Positions 27,130-40,130 of a stretch of DNA of 64,000 bases are shown here, one piece after another. The notes under the pieces were generated by a model. The model was not told the origin of the DNA. It did no database searches and saw only the letters and a list, made by a program, of their open reading frames with translations. The translations under genes and the position numbers were made by a program. This stretch comes from Terebella lapidaria (Eukaryota > Annelida > Polychaeta > Terebellida > Terebellidae), in assembly GCA_949152475.1 (NCBI GenBank), contig OX424563.1, forward strand, positions 38,822,120-38,886,119. Direction: 5' to 3'. The first letter of the stretch is position 1. Each line of letters begins with the position of its first letter.

Positions 27130-30032
27130 GATGCTCCACCGTACGATGGACATGTGATGTTCCACGTACGATGGACATGTGACGCTCCACCGTAGGATGG
27201 ACATGTGACGCTCCACCGTACGATGGACATGTGATGCTCCACCGTACGATGGACATGGGATGCTCCACCGAATGATGGACATGCGAGGTTCCACCGTAAG
27301 ATGGACATGTGACGCTCCACCGTACGATAGACATGCGATGCTCCACCGTACGATGGACATGTGACGCTCCACTGTACAATGGACATGTGACGCTCCACCG
27401 TATGATGGACATGCAAGGCTCCACTGTACAATGGACATGTGACACTCCACCGTACGATGGACATGCGACGCTCTACCGTAGGATGGACTAGCGAAGCTCC
27501 ACCGTACGATGGACATGTGACGCTCCACTGTACAATGGACATGTGACGCTCCACCGTATGATGGACATGCAAAGCTCCACTGTACAATGGACATGTGACA
27601 CTCCACCGTACGATGGACATGCGACGCTCTACCGTAGGATGGACTAGCGAAGCTCCACCGTAAGATGGACATCTGACGCTCCACCGTACGATGGACATGT
27701 GATGCTCCACTGTACGATGGACATGTGACGCTCCACCGTACGATGGACATGGGACGCTCCAATGTACGATGGACATGCGACGCTCCACTGTACGATGGAC
27801 ATGCGATGCTCCACTGTACGACGGACATGTGACGCTCCACCTTACGATGGACATCTGACGCTCCACTGTACGATCGGCATGTGATGCTCCACTGTACAAT
27901 GGACATGTGACGCTCCACCGTATGATGGACATGCAAGGCTCCACTGTACAATGGACATTTGACACTCCACCGTACGATGGACATGTGACGCTCTACCGTA
28001 GGATGGACTAGCGAAGCTCCACCGTAAGATGGACATGTGACGCTCCACAGTACGATGGACATCTGACGCTCCACCGTACGATGGACATGTGATGCTCCAC
28101 TGTACGATGGACATGTGACGCTCCACCGTACGATGGACATGGGACGCTCCAATGTACGATGGACATGCGACGCTCCACTGTACGATGGACATGCGATGCT
28201 CCACTGTACGACGGACATGTGACGCTCCACTGTATGATGGACATGCGAGGTTCCACCGTACGATGGACATGGGATGCTCCATCGTACGATGGACATGTGA
28301 CGCTCCACCGTACGATCGACATGCGATGCTCCACCGTACGATGGACATGTGATGCTCCATCGTACGATGGACATCTGACGCTCCACCGTACGATGGACAT
28401 GCTATGCTCCACCGTACGATGGACATGTGACGCTCCACCGTATGATGGACATGGGACGCTCCACCGAACCATGGACATGTGACGCTCCATCGTACGATGG
28501 ACATGTGACGCTATACTGAATGATGGACATGCGAGGCTCCACCGTAAGATGGACATGTGACGCTCCACCGTATGATGGACATGCGACGCTCAATCGTACG
28601 ATGGACATGGGATGCTCCACCGTACGATGGACATGTGACGCTCCACCGTACGATGGACATGTGACGCTACACTGTATGATGGACATGTGACGCTCCACCG
28701 TACGATGGACATGGGATGCTCCATCGTACGATGGACAGGTGATGCTCCACCATACGATGGACATGCTATGCTCCACCGTACGATGGACATTTGGCGCTCC
28801 ACCGTACGATGGACATGAGACGCTCCACCGTACGATCGACATGCGATGCTTCACAGTACGATTGACATGTGATGCTCCACTGTACGATGGACATCTAACG
28901 CTCCACCATACGATGGACATGAGATGCTCCACCGTACGATGGACATGTGACGCTCCACCGAATGATGGACATGCGAGGTTCCACCGTAAGATGGACATGT
29001 GACGCTCCACCGTACGATAGACATGCGATGCTCCACCGTACGATGGACATGTGACGCTCCACTGTACAATGGACATGTGACGCTCCACCGTATGATGGAC
29101 ATGCAAGGCTCCACTGTACAATGGACATGTGACACTCCACCGTACGATGGACATGCGACGCTCTACCGTAGGATGGACTAGCGAAGCTCCACCGTACGAT
29201 GGACATGTGACGCTCCACTGTACAATGGACATGTGACGCTCCACCGTATGATGGACATGCAAGGCTCCACTGTACAATGGACATGTGACACTCCACCGTA
29301 CGATGGACATGCGACGCTCTACCGTAGGATGGACTAGCGAAGCTCCACCGTAAGATGGACATCTGACGCTCCACCGTACGATAGACATGTGATGCTCCAC
29401 TGTACGATGGACATGTGACGCTCCACCGTACGATGGACATGGGACGCTCCAATGTACGATGGACATGCGACGCTCCACTGTACGATGGACATGCGATGCT
29501 CCACTGTACGACGGACATGTGACGCTCCACCTTACGATGGACATCTGACGCTCCACTGTACGATCGGCATGTGATGCTCCACTGTACAATGCACATGTGA
29601 CGCTCCACCGTATGATGGACATGCAAGGCTCCACTGTACAATGGACATGTGACACTCCACCGTACGATGGACATGCGACGCTCTACCGTAGGATGGACTA
29701 GCGAAGCTCCACCGTAAGATGGACATGTGACGCTCCACAGTACGATGGACATCTGACGCTCCACCGTACGATGGACATGTGATGCTCCACTGTACGATGG
29801 ACATGTGACGCTCCACCGTACGATGGACATGGGACGCTCCAATGTACGATGGACATGCGACGCTCCACTGTACGATGGACATGCGATGCTCCACTGTACG
29901 ACGGACATGTGACGCTCCACTGTATGATGGACATGCGAGGTTCCACCGTACGATGGACATGGGATGCTCCATCGTACGATGGACATGTGACGCTCCACCG
30001 TACGATCGACATGCGATGCTCCACCGTACGAT
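26563..30032 (+). repeat. Higher-order block E, copy 2
   Basis: Counterpart of 3,998-7,467. It diverges near 30,033, where this copy carries an extra GATCGACATGCGATGC monomer. Private states include ACATTTGACACTCC near 27,957 and ATTTGGCGCTCC near 28,791. Confidence 0.84.
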
Positions 30033-30301
30033 CGACATGCGATGCTCCACCGTACGATGGACATGTGATGCTCCATCGTACGATGGACATCTGACGCTCC
30101 ACCGTACGATGGACATGCTATGCTCCACCGTACGATGGACATGTGACGCTCCACCGTACGATGGACATGGGACGCTCCACCGTACGATGGACATGAGACG
30201 CTCCACCGTATATGGACATGTGACGCTCCACCGTACGATGGACATGTGACGCTCCACTGTATGATGGACATGCAAAGCTCCACTGTACGATGGACATGTG
30301 A

Positions 30302-31380
30302 CGCTCAATCGTACGATGGACATGGGATGCTCCACCGTATGATGGACATGTGACGCTCCACCGTACGATGGACATGTGACGCTCCACTGTATGATGGACA
30401 TGTGACGCTCCACCGTACGATGGACATGGGATGCTCCATCGTACGATGGACAGGTGATGCTCCACCATACGATGGACATGCTATGCTCCACCGTACGATG
30501 GACATTTGACGCTCCACCGTACGATGGACATGAGACGCTCCACCGTACGATCGACATGCGATGCTTCACAGTACGATTGACATGTGATGCTCCACTGTAC
30601 GATGGACATCTAACGCTCCACCATACGATGGACATGAGATGCTCCACCGTACGATGGACATGTGATGCTCCACCGAATGATGGACATGCGAGGTTCCACC
30701 GTAAGATGGACATGTGACGCTCCACCGTACGATAGACATGCGATGCTCCACCGTACGATGGACATGTGATGCTCCACTGTACAATGGACATGTGACGCTC
30801 CACAGTATGATGGACATGCAAGGCTCCACTGTACAATGGACATGTGACACTCCACCGTACGATGGACATGCGACGCTCTACCGTAGGATGGACTAGCGAA
30901 GCTCCACCGTAAGATGGACATGTGACGCTCCACATGGGACGCTCCACCGAATGATGGACATGCGAGGCTCCACCATAAGATGGACATGTGACGCTCCACC
31001 GTACGATGGACATGTGACGCTCCACCGAAGGATGGACATGCGAGGCTCCACTGTAAGATGGACATGTTACGCTCCACCGTACGATGGACATGCGACGCTC
31101 CATCGTACGATGGACATGGGATGCTCCACCGTATGATGGACATGTGACACTCCACTGTACGATGGATATGCGATGCTCCACCGTACGATGGACATGTGAT
31201 GTTCCACCGTACGATGGACATTTGACGCTCCACCGTAGGATGGACATGTGACGCTCCACCGTACGATGGACATGTGATGCTCCACCGTACGATGGACATG
31301 GGATGCTCCATCGTACGATGGACAGGTGATGCTCCACCATACGATGGACATGCTATGCTCCACCGTACGATGGACATTTG
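30302..31380 (+). repeat. Higher-order block H, copy 1
   Basis: About 1.08 kb matching 36,293-37,371 at a constant offset of 5,991 bp. It includes fused double monomer copy 2. Its later half also matches 16,860-17,650. Confidence 0.83.
30914..30953 (+). repeat. 40-bp fused double monomer, copy 2 of 6
   Basis: Same CTCCAC|ATGGGACG junction at 30,933/30,934. The surrounding sequence matches copy 1 at an offset of 13,733 bp and copy 3 at 5,991 bp. Confidence 0.9.
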
Positions 31381-32566
31381 ACGCTCCACCGTACGATGGA
31401 CATGAGACGCTCCACCGTACGATCGACATGCGATGCTTCACAGTACGATTGACATGTGATGCTCCACTGTACGATGGACATCTAACGCTCCACCATACGA
31501 TGGACATGAGATGCTCCACCGTACGATGGACATGTGACGTTCCACCGAATGATGGACATGCGAGGTTCCACCGTAAGATGGACATGTGACGCTCCACCGT
31601 ACGATAGACATGCGATGCTCCACCGTACGATGGACATGTGATGCTCCACTGTACAATGGACATGTGACGCTCCACCGTATGATGGACATGCAAGGCTCCA
31701 CTGTACAATGGACATGTGACACTCCACCGTACGATGGACATGCGACGCTCTACCGTAGGATGGACTAGCGAAGCTCCACCGTAAGATGGACATGTGACGC
31801 TCCACCGTACGATGGACATCTGACGCTCCACCGTACGATGGACATGCTATGCTCCAGCGTACGATAGACATGTGACGCTCCACCGTACGATGGACATGGG
31901 ACGCTCCACCGTATAATGGACATGTGACGCTCCACCGTACGATGGACATGAGACGCTCCACCGTATATGGACATGTGACGCTCCACCGTACGATGGACAT
32001 GTGACGCTCCACTGTATGATGGACATGCAAAGCTCCACTGTACGATGGACATGTGACGCTCCACCGTACGATGGACATACGAGGCTCCACCGTAAGATGG
32101 ACATGTGACGCTCCACTGTACAATGGACATGTGACGCTCCACCGTATGATGGACATGCAAGGCTCCACTGTACAATGGACATGCGACGCTCCATCGTACG
32201 ATGGACATGCGATGCTCCACTGTACGATGGACATGTGACGCTCCACCTTACGATGGACATCTGACGCTCCACTGTACGATCGGCATGTGATGCTCCACTG
32301 TACAATGCACATGTGACGCTCCACCGTATGATGGACATGCAAGGCTCCACTGTACAATGGACATGTGACACTCCACCGTACGATGGACATGCGACGCTCT
32401 ACCGTAGGATGGACTAGCGAAGCTCCACCGTAAGATGGACATGTGACGCTCCACAGTACGATGGACATCTGACGCTCCACCGTACGATGGACATGTGATG
32501 CTCCACTGTACGATGGACATGTGACGCTCCACCGTACGATGGACATGGGACGCTCCAATGTACGAT

Positions 32567-33947
32567 GGACATGCGACGCTCCACTGTACGATGGACATGC
32601 GATGCTCCACTGTACGACGGACATGTGACGCTCCACTGTATGATGGACATGCGAGGTTCCACCGTACGATGGACATGGGATGCTCCATCGTACGATGGAC
32701 ATGTGACGCTCCACCGTACGATCGACATGCGGTGCTCCACCGTACGATGGACATGTGATGCTCCATCGTACGATGGACATCTGACGCTCCACCGTACGAT
32801 GGACATGCTATGCTCCACCGTACGATGTACATGTGACGCTCCACCGTACGATGGACATGGGACGCTCCACCGTACAATGGACATGTGACGCTCCATCGTA
32901 CGATGGACATGTGACGCTATACTGAATGATGGACATGCGAGGCTCCGCCGTAAGATGGACATGTGACGCTCCACCGTATGATGGACATGCGACGCTCAAT
33001 CGTACGATGGACATGGGATGCTCCACCGTATGATGGACATGTGACGCTCCACCGTACGATGGACATGTGACGCTCCACTGTATGATGGACATGTGACGCT
33101 CCACCGTACGATGGACATGTGACGCTCCACTGTATGATGGAAATGCAAAGCTCCACTGTACGATGGACATGTGACGCTCCACCGTACGATGGACATACGA
33201 GGCTCCATCGTAAGATGGACATGTGACGCTCCACTGTACAATGGACATGTGACGCTCCACCGTATGATGGACATGCAAGGCTCCACTGTACAATGGACAT
33301 GTGACACTCCACCGTACGATGGACATGCGACGCTCTACCGTAGGATGGACTAGCGAAGCTCCACCGTAAGATGGACATGTGACGCTCCACAGTACGATGG
33401 ACATCTGACGCTCCACCGTACGATGGACATGCTATGCTCCAGCGTACGATAGACATGTGACGCTCCACCGTACGATGGACATGGGACGCTCCACCGTATA
33501 ATGGACATGTGACGCTCCACCGTACGATGGACATGAGACGCTCCACCGTATATGGACATGTGACGCTCCACCGTACGATGGACATGTGACGCTCCACTGT
33601 ATGATGGACATGCAAAGCTCCACTGTACGATGGACATGTGACGCTCCACCATAAGATGGACATACGAGGCTCCACCGTAAGATGGACATGTGACGCTCCA
33701 CCGTACGATAGACATGCGATGCTCCACCGTACGATGGACAGGTGATGCTCCACTGTACAATGGACATGTGACGCTCCACCGTATGATGGACATGCAAGGC
33801 TCCACTGTACAATGGACATGTGACCCTCCACCGTACGATGGACATGCGACGCTCTACCGTAGGATGGACTAGCGAAGCTCCACCGTAAGATGGACATGTG
33901 ACGCTCCACCGTACGATGGACATCTGACGCTCCACCGTACGATGGAC
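32567..33947 (+). repeat. Higher-order block I, copy 1
   Basis: About 1.38 kb matching 42,356-43,736 at a constant offset of 9,789 bp (378 monomers). Private differences seen here are GATGTACATG near 32,825, CTCCGCCG near 32,945, ACAGGTGATGC near 33,739 and GACCCTCC near 33,823. Confidence 0.83.
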
Positions 33948-34369
33948 ATGCTATGCTCCAGCGTACGATAGACATGTGACGCTCCACCGTACGATGGACA
34001 TGGGACGCTCCACCGTATAATGGACATGTGACGCTCCACCGTACGATGGACATGAGACGCTCCACCGTATATGGACATGTGACGCTCCACCGTACGATGG
34101 ACATGTGACGCTCCACTGTATGATGGACATGCAAAGCTCCACTGTACGATGGACATGTGACGCTCCACCGTACGATGGACATACGAGGCTCCACCGTAAG
34201 ATGGACATGTGACGCTCCACTGTACAATGGACATGTGACGCTCCACCGTATGATGGACATGCAAGGCTCCACTGTACAATGGACATGGGACGCTCCACCG
34301 AATGATGGACATGCGAGGCTCCACCGTAAGATGGACATGTGACGCTCCACCGTACGATGGACATGCGAC

Positions 34370-35794
34370 GCTCCACCGTACGATGGACATGCGACGCTCC
34401 ACCGTACGATGGACATGTGACGCTCCACCGAAGGATGGACATGTGATGCTCCACCGAAGGATGGACATGCGAGGCTCCACTGTAAGATGGACATGTTATG
34501 CTCCACCGTACGATGGACATGCGACGCTCCATCGTACGATGGACATGGGATGCTCCACCGTATGATGGACATGTGACACTCCACTGTACGATGGATATGC
34601 GATGCTCCACCGTACGATGGACATGTGATGTTCCACCGTACGATGGACATCTGACGCTCCACCGTAGGATGGACATGTTACGCTCCACCGTACGATGGAC
34701 ATGTGATGCTCCACCGTACGATGGACATGGGATGCTCCATCGTACGATGGACATGTGATGCTCCACCATACGATGGACATGCTATGCTCTACCATACGAT
34801 CGACATGTGACGCTCCACCGTACGATGGACATGAGACGCTCCACCGTACGATCGACATGCGATGTTTCACAGTACGATTGACATGTGATGCTCCACTGTA
34901 CGATGGACATCTAACGCTCCACCATACGATGGACATGAGATGCTCCACCGTACGATGGACATGTGACGCTCCACCGAATGATGGACATGCGAGGTTCCAC
35001 CGTAAGATGGACATGTGACGCTCCACCGTACGATAGACATGCGATGCTCCACCGTACGATGGACATGTGACGCTCCACTGTACAATGGACATGTGACGCT
35101 CCACCGTATGATGGACATGCAAGGCTCCACTGTACAATGGACATGTGACACTCCACCGTACGATGGACATGCGACGCTCTACTGTAGGATGGACTAGCGA
35201 AGCTCCACCGTACGATGGACATGTGACGCTCCACTGTACAATGGACATGTGACGCTCCACCGTATGATGGACATGCAAGGCTCCACTGTACAATGGACAT
35301 GTGACACTCCACCGTACGATGGACATGCGACGCTCTACCGTAGGATGGACTAGCGAAGCTCCACCGTAAGATGGACATCTGACGCTCCACCGTACGATGG
35401 ACATGTGATGCTCCACTGTACGATGGACATGTGACGCTCCACCGTACGATGGACATGGGACGCTCCAATGTACGATGGACATGCGACGCTCCACTGTACG
35501 ATGGACATGCGATGCTCCACTGTACGACGGACATGTGACGCTCCACCTTACGATGGACATCTGACGCTCCACTGTACGATCGGCATGTGATGCTCCACTG
35601 TACAATGGACATGTGACGCTCCACCGTATGATGGACATGCAAGGCTCCACTGTACAATGGACATGTGACACTCCACCGTACGATGGACATGCGACGCTCT
35701 ACCGTAGGATGGACTAGCGAAGCTCCACCGTAAGATGGACATGTGACGCTCCACAGTACGATGGACATCTGACGCTCCACCGTACGATGGACAT
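34370..35794 (+). repeat. Higher-order block G, copy 2
   Basis: Counterpart of 17,936-19,360. Private states here include GTTACGCTCC near 34,678. It diverges near 35,795, where GTGATGC replaces GCTATGC. Confidence 0.83.
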
Positions 35795-36292
35795 GTGATG
35801 CTCCACTGTACGATGGACATGTGACGCTCCACCGTACGATGGACATGGGACGCTCCAATGTACGAGGGACATGCGACGCTCCACTGTACGATGGACATGC
35901 GATGCTCCACTGTACGACGGACATGTGACGCTCCACTGTATGATGGACATGCGAGGTTCCACCGTACGATGGACATGGGATGCTCCATCGTACGATGGAC
36001 ATGTGACGCTCCACCGTACGATCGACATGCGATGCTCCACCGTACGATGGACATGTGATGCTCCATCGTACGATGGACATCTGACGCTCCACCGTACGAT
36101 GGACATGCTATGCTCCACCGTACGATGGACATGTGACGCTCCACCGTACGATGGACATGGGACGCTCCACCGTACAATGGACATGTGACGCTCCATCGTA
36201 CGATGGACATGTGACGCTATACTGAATGATGGACATGCGAGGCTCCACCGTAAGATGGACATGTGACGCTCCACCGTATGATGGACATGCGA

Positions 36293-37371
36293 CGCTCAAT
36301 CGTACGATGGACATGGGATGCTCCACCGTATGATGGACATGTGACGCTCCACCGTACGATGGACATGTGACGCTCCACTGTATGATGGACATGTGACGCT
36401 CCACCGTACGATGGACATGGGATGCTCCATCGTACGATGGACAGGTGATGCTCCACCATACGATGGACATGCTATGCTCCACCGTACGATGGACATTTGA
36501 CGCTCCACCGTACGATGGACATGAGACGCTCCACCGTACGATCGACATGCGATGCTTCACAGTACGATTGACATGTGATGCTCCACTGTACGATGGACAT
36601 CTAACGCTCCACCATACGATGGACATGAGATGCTCCACCGTACGATGGACATGTGATGCTCCACCGAATGATGGACATGCGAGGTTCCACCGTAAGATGG
36701 ACATGTGACGCTCCACCGTACGATAGACATGCGATGCTCCACCGTACGATGGACATGTGATGCTCCACTGTACAATGGACATGTGACGCTCCACAGTATG
36801 ATGGACATGCAAGGCTCCACTGTACAATGGACATGTGACACTCCACCGTACGATGGACATGCGACGCTCTACCGTAGGATGGACTAGCGAAGCTCCACCG
36901 TAAGATGGACATGTGACGCTCCACATGGGACGCTCCACCGAATGATGGACATGCGAGGCTCCACCATAAGATGGACATGTGACGCTCCACCGTACGATGG
37001 ACATGTGACGCTCCACCGAAGGATGGACATGCGAGGCTCCACTGTAAGATGGACATGTTACGCTCCACCGTACGATGGACATGCGACGCTCCATCGTACG
37101 ATGGACATGGGATGCTCCACCGTATGATGGACATGTGACACTCCACTGTACGATGGATATGCGATGCTCCACCGTACGATGGACATGTGATGTTCCACCG
37201 TACGATGGACATCTGACGCTCCACCGTAGGATGGACATGTGACGCTCCACCGTACGATGGACATGTGATGCTCCACCATACGATGGACATGGGATGCTCC
37301 ATCGTACGATGGACAGGTGATGCTCCACCATACGATGGACATGCTATGCTCCACCGTACGATGGACATTTG
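36293..37371 (+). repeat. Higher-order block H, copy 2
   Basis: Counterpart of 30,302-31,380. Its second half is the starting unit of the local staircase duplications that follow. Confidence 0.83.
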
Positions 37372-37396
37372 ACGCTCCACCATACGATGGACATGA
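36655..37396 (+). repeat. Staircase amplification, step 1 (742 bp, 29 monomers)
   Basis: Copied directly into the next step at an offset of 742 bp, which is 29 monomers less the 12-bp loss of fused double monomer copy 3. Agreement with the next step holds to about 37,380 and ends where CCATACGATGGACATGAG meets CCGTACGATGGACATTTG. Confidence 0.82.
36905..36944 (+). repeat. 40-bp fused double monomer, copy 3 of 6
   Basis: Same junction at 36,924/36,925. This copy lies in the first step (742 bp) of the local amplification that starts near 36,655. Confidence 0.9.
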
Positions 37397-38554
37397 GATG
37401 CTCCACCGTACGATGGACATGCGAGGTTCCACCGTAAGATGGACATGTGACGCTCCACCGTACGATAGACATGCGATGCTCCACCGTACGATGGACATGT
37501 GATGCTCCACTGTACAATGGACATGTGACGCTCCACAGTATGATGGACATGCAAGGCTCCACTGTACAATGGACATGTGACACTCCACCGTACGATGGAC
37601 ATGCGACGCTCTAACGTAGGATGGACTAGCGAAGCTCCACCGTAAGATGGACATGTGACGCTCCACATGGGACGCTCCACCGAATGATGGACATGCGAGG
37701 CTCCACCATAAGATGGACATGTGACGCTCCACCGTACGATGGACATGAGACGCTCCACCGAAGGATGGACATGCGAGGCTCCACTGTAAGATGGACATGT
37801 TACGCTCCACCGTACGATGGACATGCGACGCTCCATCGTACGATGGACATGGGATGCTCCACCGTATGATGGACATGTGACACTCCACTGTACGATGGAT
37901 ATGCGATGCTCCACCGTACGATGGACATGTGATGTTCCACCGTACGATGGACATCTGACGCTCCACCGTAGGATGGACATGTGACGCTCCACCGTACGAT
38001 GGACATGTGATGCTCCACCGTACGATGGACATGGGATGCTCCATCGTACGATGGACAGGTGATGCTCCACCATACGATGGACATGCTATGCTCCACCGTA
38101 CGATGGACATTTGACGCTCCACCGTACGATGGACATTTGACGCTCCACCGTACGATCGACATGCGATGCTTCACAGTACGATTGACATGTGATGCTCCAC
38201 TGTACGATGGACATCTAACGCTCCACCATACGATGGACATGAGATGCTCCACCGTACGATGGACATGTGACGCTCCACCGAATGATGGACATGCGAGGTT
38301 CCACCGTAAGATGGACATGTGACGCTCCACCGTACGATAGACATGCGATGCTCCACCGTACGATGGACATGTGATGCTCCACTGTACAATGGACATGTGA
38401 CGCTCCACCGTATGATGGACATGCAAGGCTCCACTGTACAATGGACATGTGACACTCCACCGTACGATGGACATGCGACGCTCTACCGTAGGATGGACTA
38501 GCGAAGCTCCACCGTAAGATGGACATGTGACGCTCCACCGTACGATGGACATCT
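37397..38554 (+). repeat. Staircase amplification, step 2 (1,158 bp, 45 monomers)
   Basis: A 1,158-bp unit followed at once by another copy of itself. Its length is 742 + 416 bp, or 29 + 16 monomers. The first 742 bp repeat step 1, and the last 416 bp have the same length as the final step. Confidence 0.84.
37647..37686 (+). repeat. 40-bp fused double monomer, copy 4 of 6
   Basis: Same junction at 37,666/37,667, exactly 742 bp after copy 3. The cassette just upstream has the private state GCTCTAACGTAGG. Confidence 0.9.
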
Positions 38555-39712
38555 GACGCTCCACCGTACGATGGACATGCGAGGTTCCACCGTAAGATGG
38601 ACATGTGACGCTCCACCGTACGATAGACATGCGATGCTCCACCGTACGATGGACATGTGATGCTCCACTGTACAATGGACATGTGACGCTCCACAGTATG
38701 ATGGACATGCAAGGCTCCACTGTACAATGGACATGTGACACTCCACCGTACGATGGACATGCGACGCTCTACCGTAGGATGGACTAGCGAAGCTCCACCG
38801 TAAGATGGACATGTGACGCTCCACATGGGACGCTCCACCGAATGATGGACATGCGAGGCTCCACCATAAGATGGACATGTGACGCTCCACCGTACGATGG
38901 ACATGAGACGCTCCACCGAAGGATGGACATGCGAGGCTCCACTGTAAGATGGACATGTTACGCTCCACCGTACGATGGACATGCGACGCTCCATCGTACG
39001 ATGGACATGGGATGCTCCACCGTATGATGGACATGTGACACTCCACTGTACGATGGATATGCGATGCTCCACCGTACGATGGACATGTGATGTTCCACCG
39101 TACGATGGACATCTGACGCTCCACCGTAGGATGGACATGTGACGCTCCACCGTACGATGGACATGTGATGCTCCACCGTACGATGGACATGGGATGCTCC
39201 ATCGTACGATGGACAGGTGATGCTCCACCATACGATGGACATGCTATGCTCCACCGTACGATGGACATTTGACGCTCCACCGTACGATGGACATGAGACG
39301 CTCCACCGTACGATCGACATGCGATGCTTCACAGTACGATTGACATGTGATGCTCCACTGTACGATGGACATCTAACGCTCCACCATACGATGGACATGA
39401 GATGCTCCACCGTACGATGGACATGTGACGCTCCACCGAATGATGGACATGCGAGGTTCCACCGTAAGATGGACATGTGACGCTCCACCGTACGATAGAC
39501 ATGCGATGCTCCACCGTACGATGGACATGTGATGCTCCACTGTACAATGGACATGTGACGCTCCACCGTATGATGGACATGCAAGGCTCCACTGTACAAT
39601 GGACATGTGACACTCCACCGTACGATGGACATGCGACGCTCTACCGTAGGATGGACTAGCGAAGCTCCACCGTAAGATGGACATGTGACGCTCCACCGTA
39701 CGATGGACATCT
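38555..39712 (+). repeat. Staircase amplification, step 3 (1,158 bp)
   Basis: Direct tandem copy of step 2. Differences seen include two adjacent ACATTTGACG units in step 2 (near 38,110 and 38,135), where this copy has ACATTTG then ACATGAG. Both copies contain the fused double monomer. Confidence 0.84.
38805..38844 (+). repeat. 40-bp fused double monomer, copy 5 of 6
   Basis: Same junction at 38,824/38,825, exactly 1,158 bp after copy 4. Copies 4 and 5 share GAGACGCTCCACCGAAGG downstream, where the other copies have GTGACGC. Confidence 0.9.
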
Positions 39713-39714
39713 GA

Positions 39715-40130
39715 CGCTCCACCGTACGATCGACATGCGATGCTTCACAGTACGATTGACATGTGATGCTCCACTGTACGATGGACATCTAACGCTCCAC
39801 CATACGATGGACATGAGATGCTCCACCGTACGATGGACATGTGACGCTCCACCGAATGATGGACATGCGAGGTTCCACCGTAAGATGGACATGTGACGCT
39901 CCACCGTACGATAGACATGCGATGCTCCACCGTACGATGGACATGTGATGCTCCACTGTACAATGGACATGTGACGCTCCACCGTATGATGGACATGCAA
40001 GGCTCCACTGTACAATGGACATGTGACACTCCACCGTACGATGGACATGCGACGCTCTACCGTAGGATGGACTAGCGAAGCTCCACCGTAAGATGGACAT
40101 GTGACGCTCCACCGTACGATGGACATCTGA
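39715..40130 (+). repeat. Staircase amplification, step 4 (416 bp, 16 monomers)
   Basis: Direct tandem copy of 39,299-39,714, from the GATCGACATGCGATGC unit through the GGACTAGCGAAG cassette (tags near 39,656 and 40,072). I saw no difference between the two 416-bp copies. Confidence 0.86.

Noticed and set aside
29532-31340. Minus-strand frame of 602 codons (also 49,243-51,015, 42,706-44,469, 32,917-34,662 and 1,188-2,834) as a repeat-protein gene
   Set aside because: It is made wholly of satellite monomers, and overlapping minus-strand frames give the same cyclic peptide. Starts and stops fall wherever a variant monomer creates ATG or TAG/TAA. The 25-bp and fused units shift phase freely. 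No promoter, splice signals or non-repeat domain is seen.
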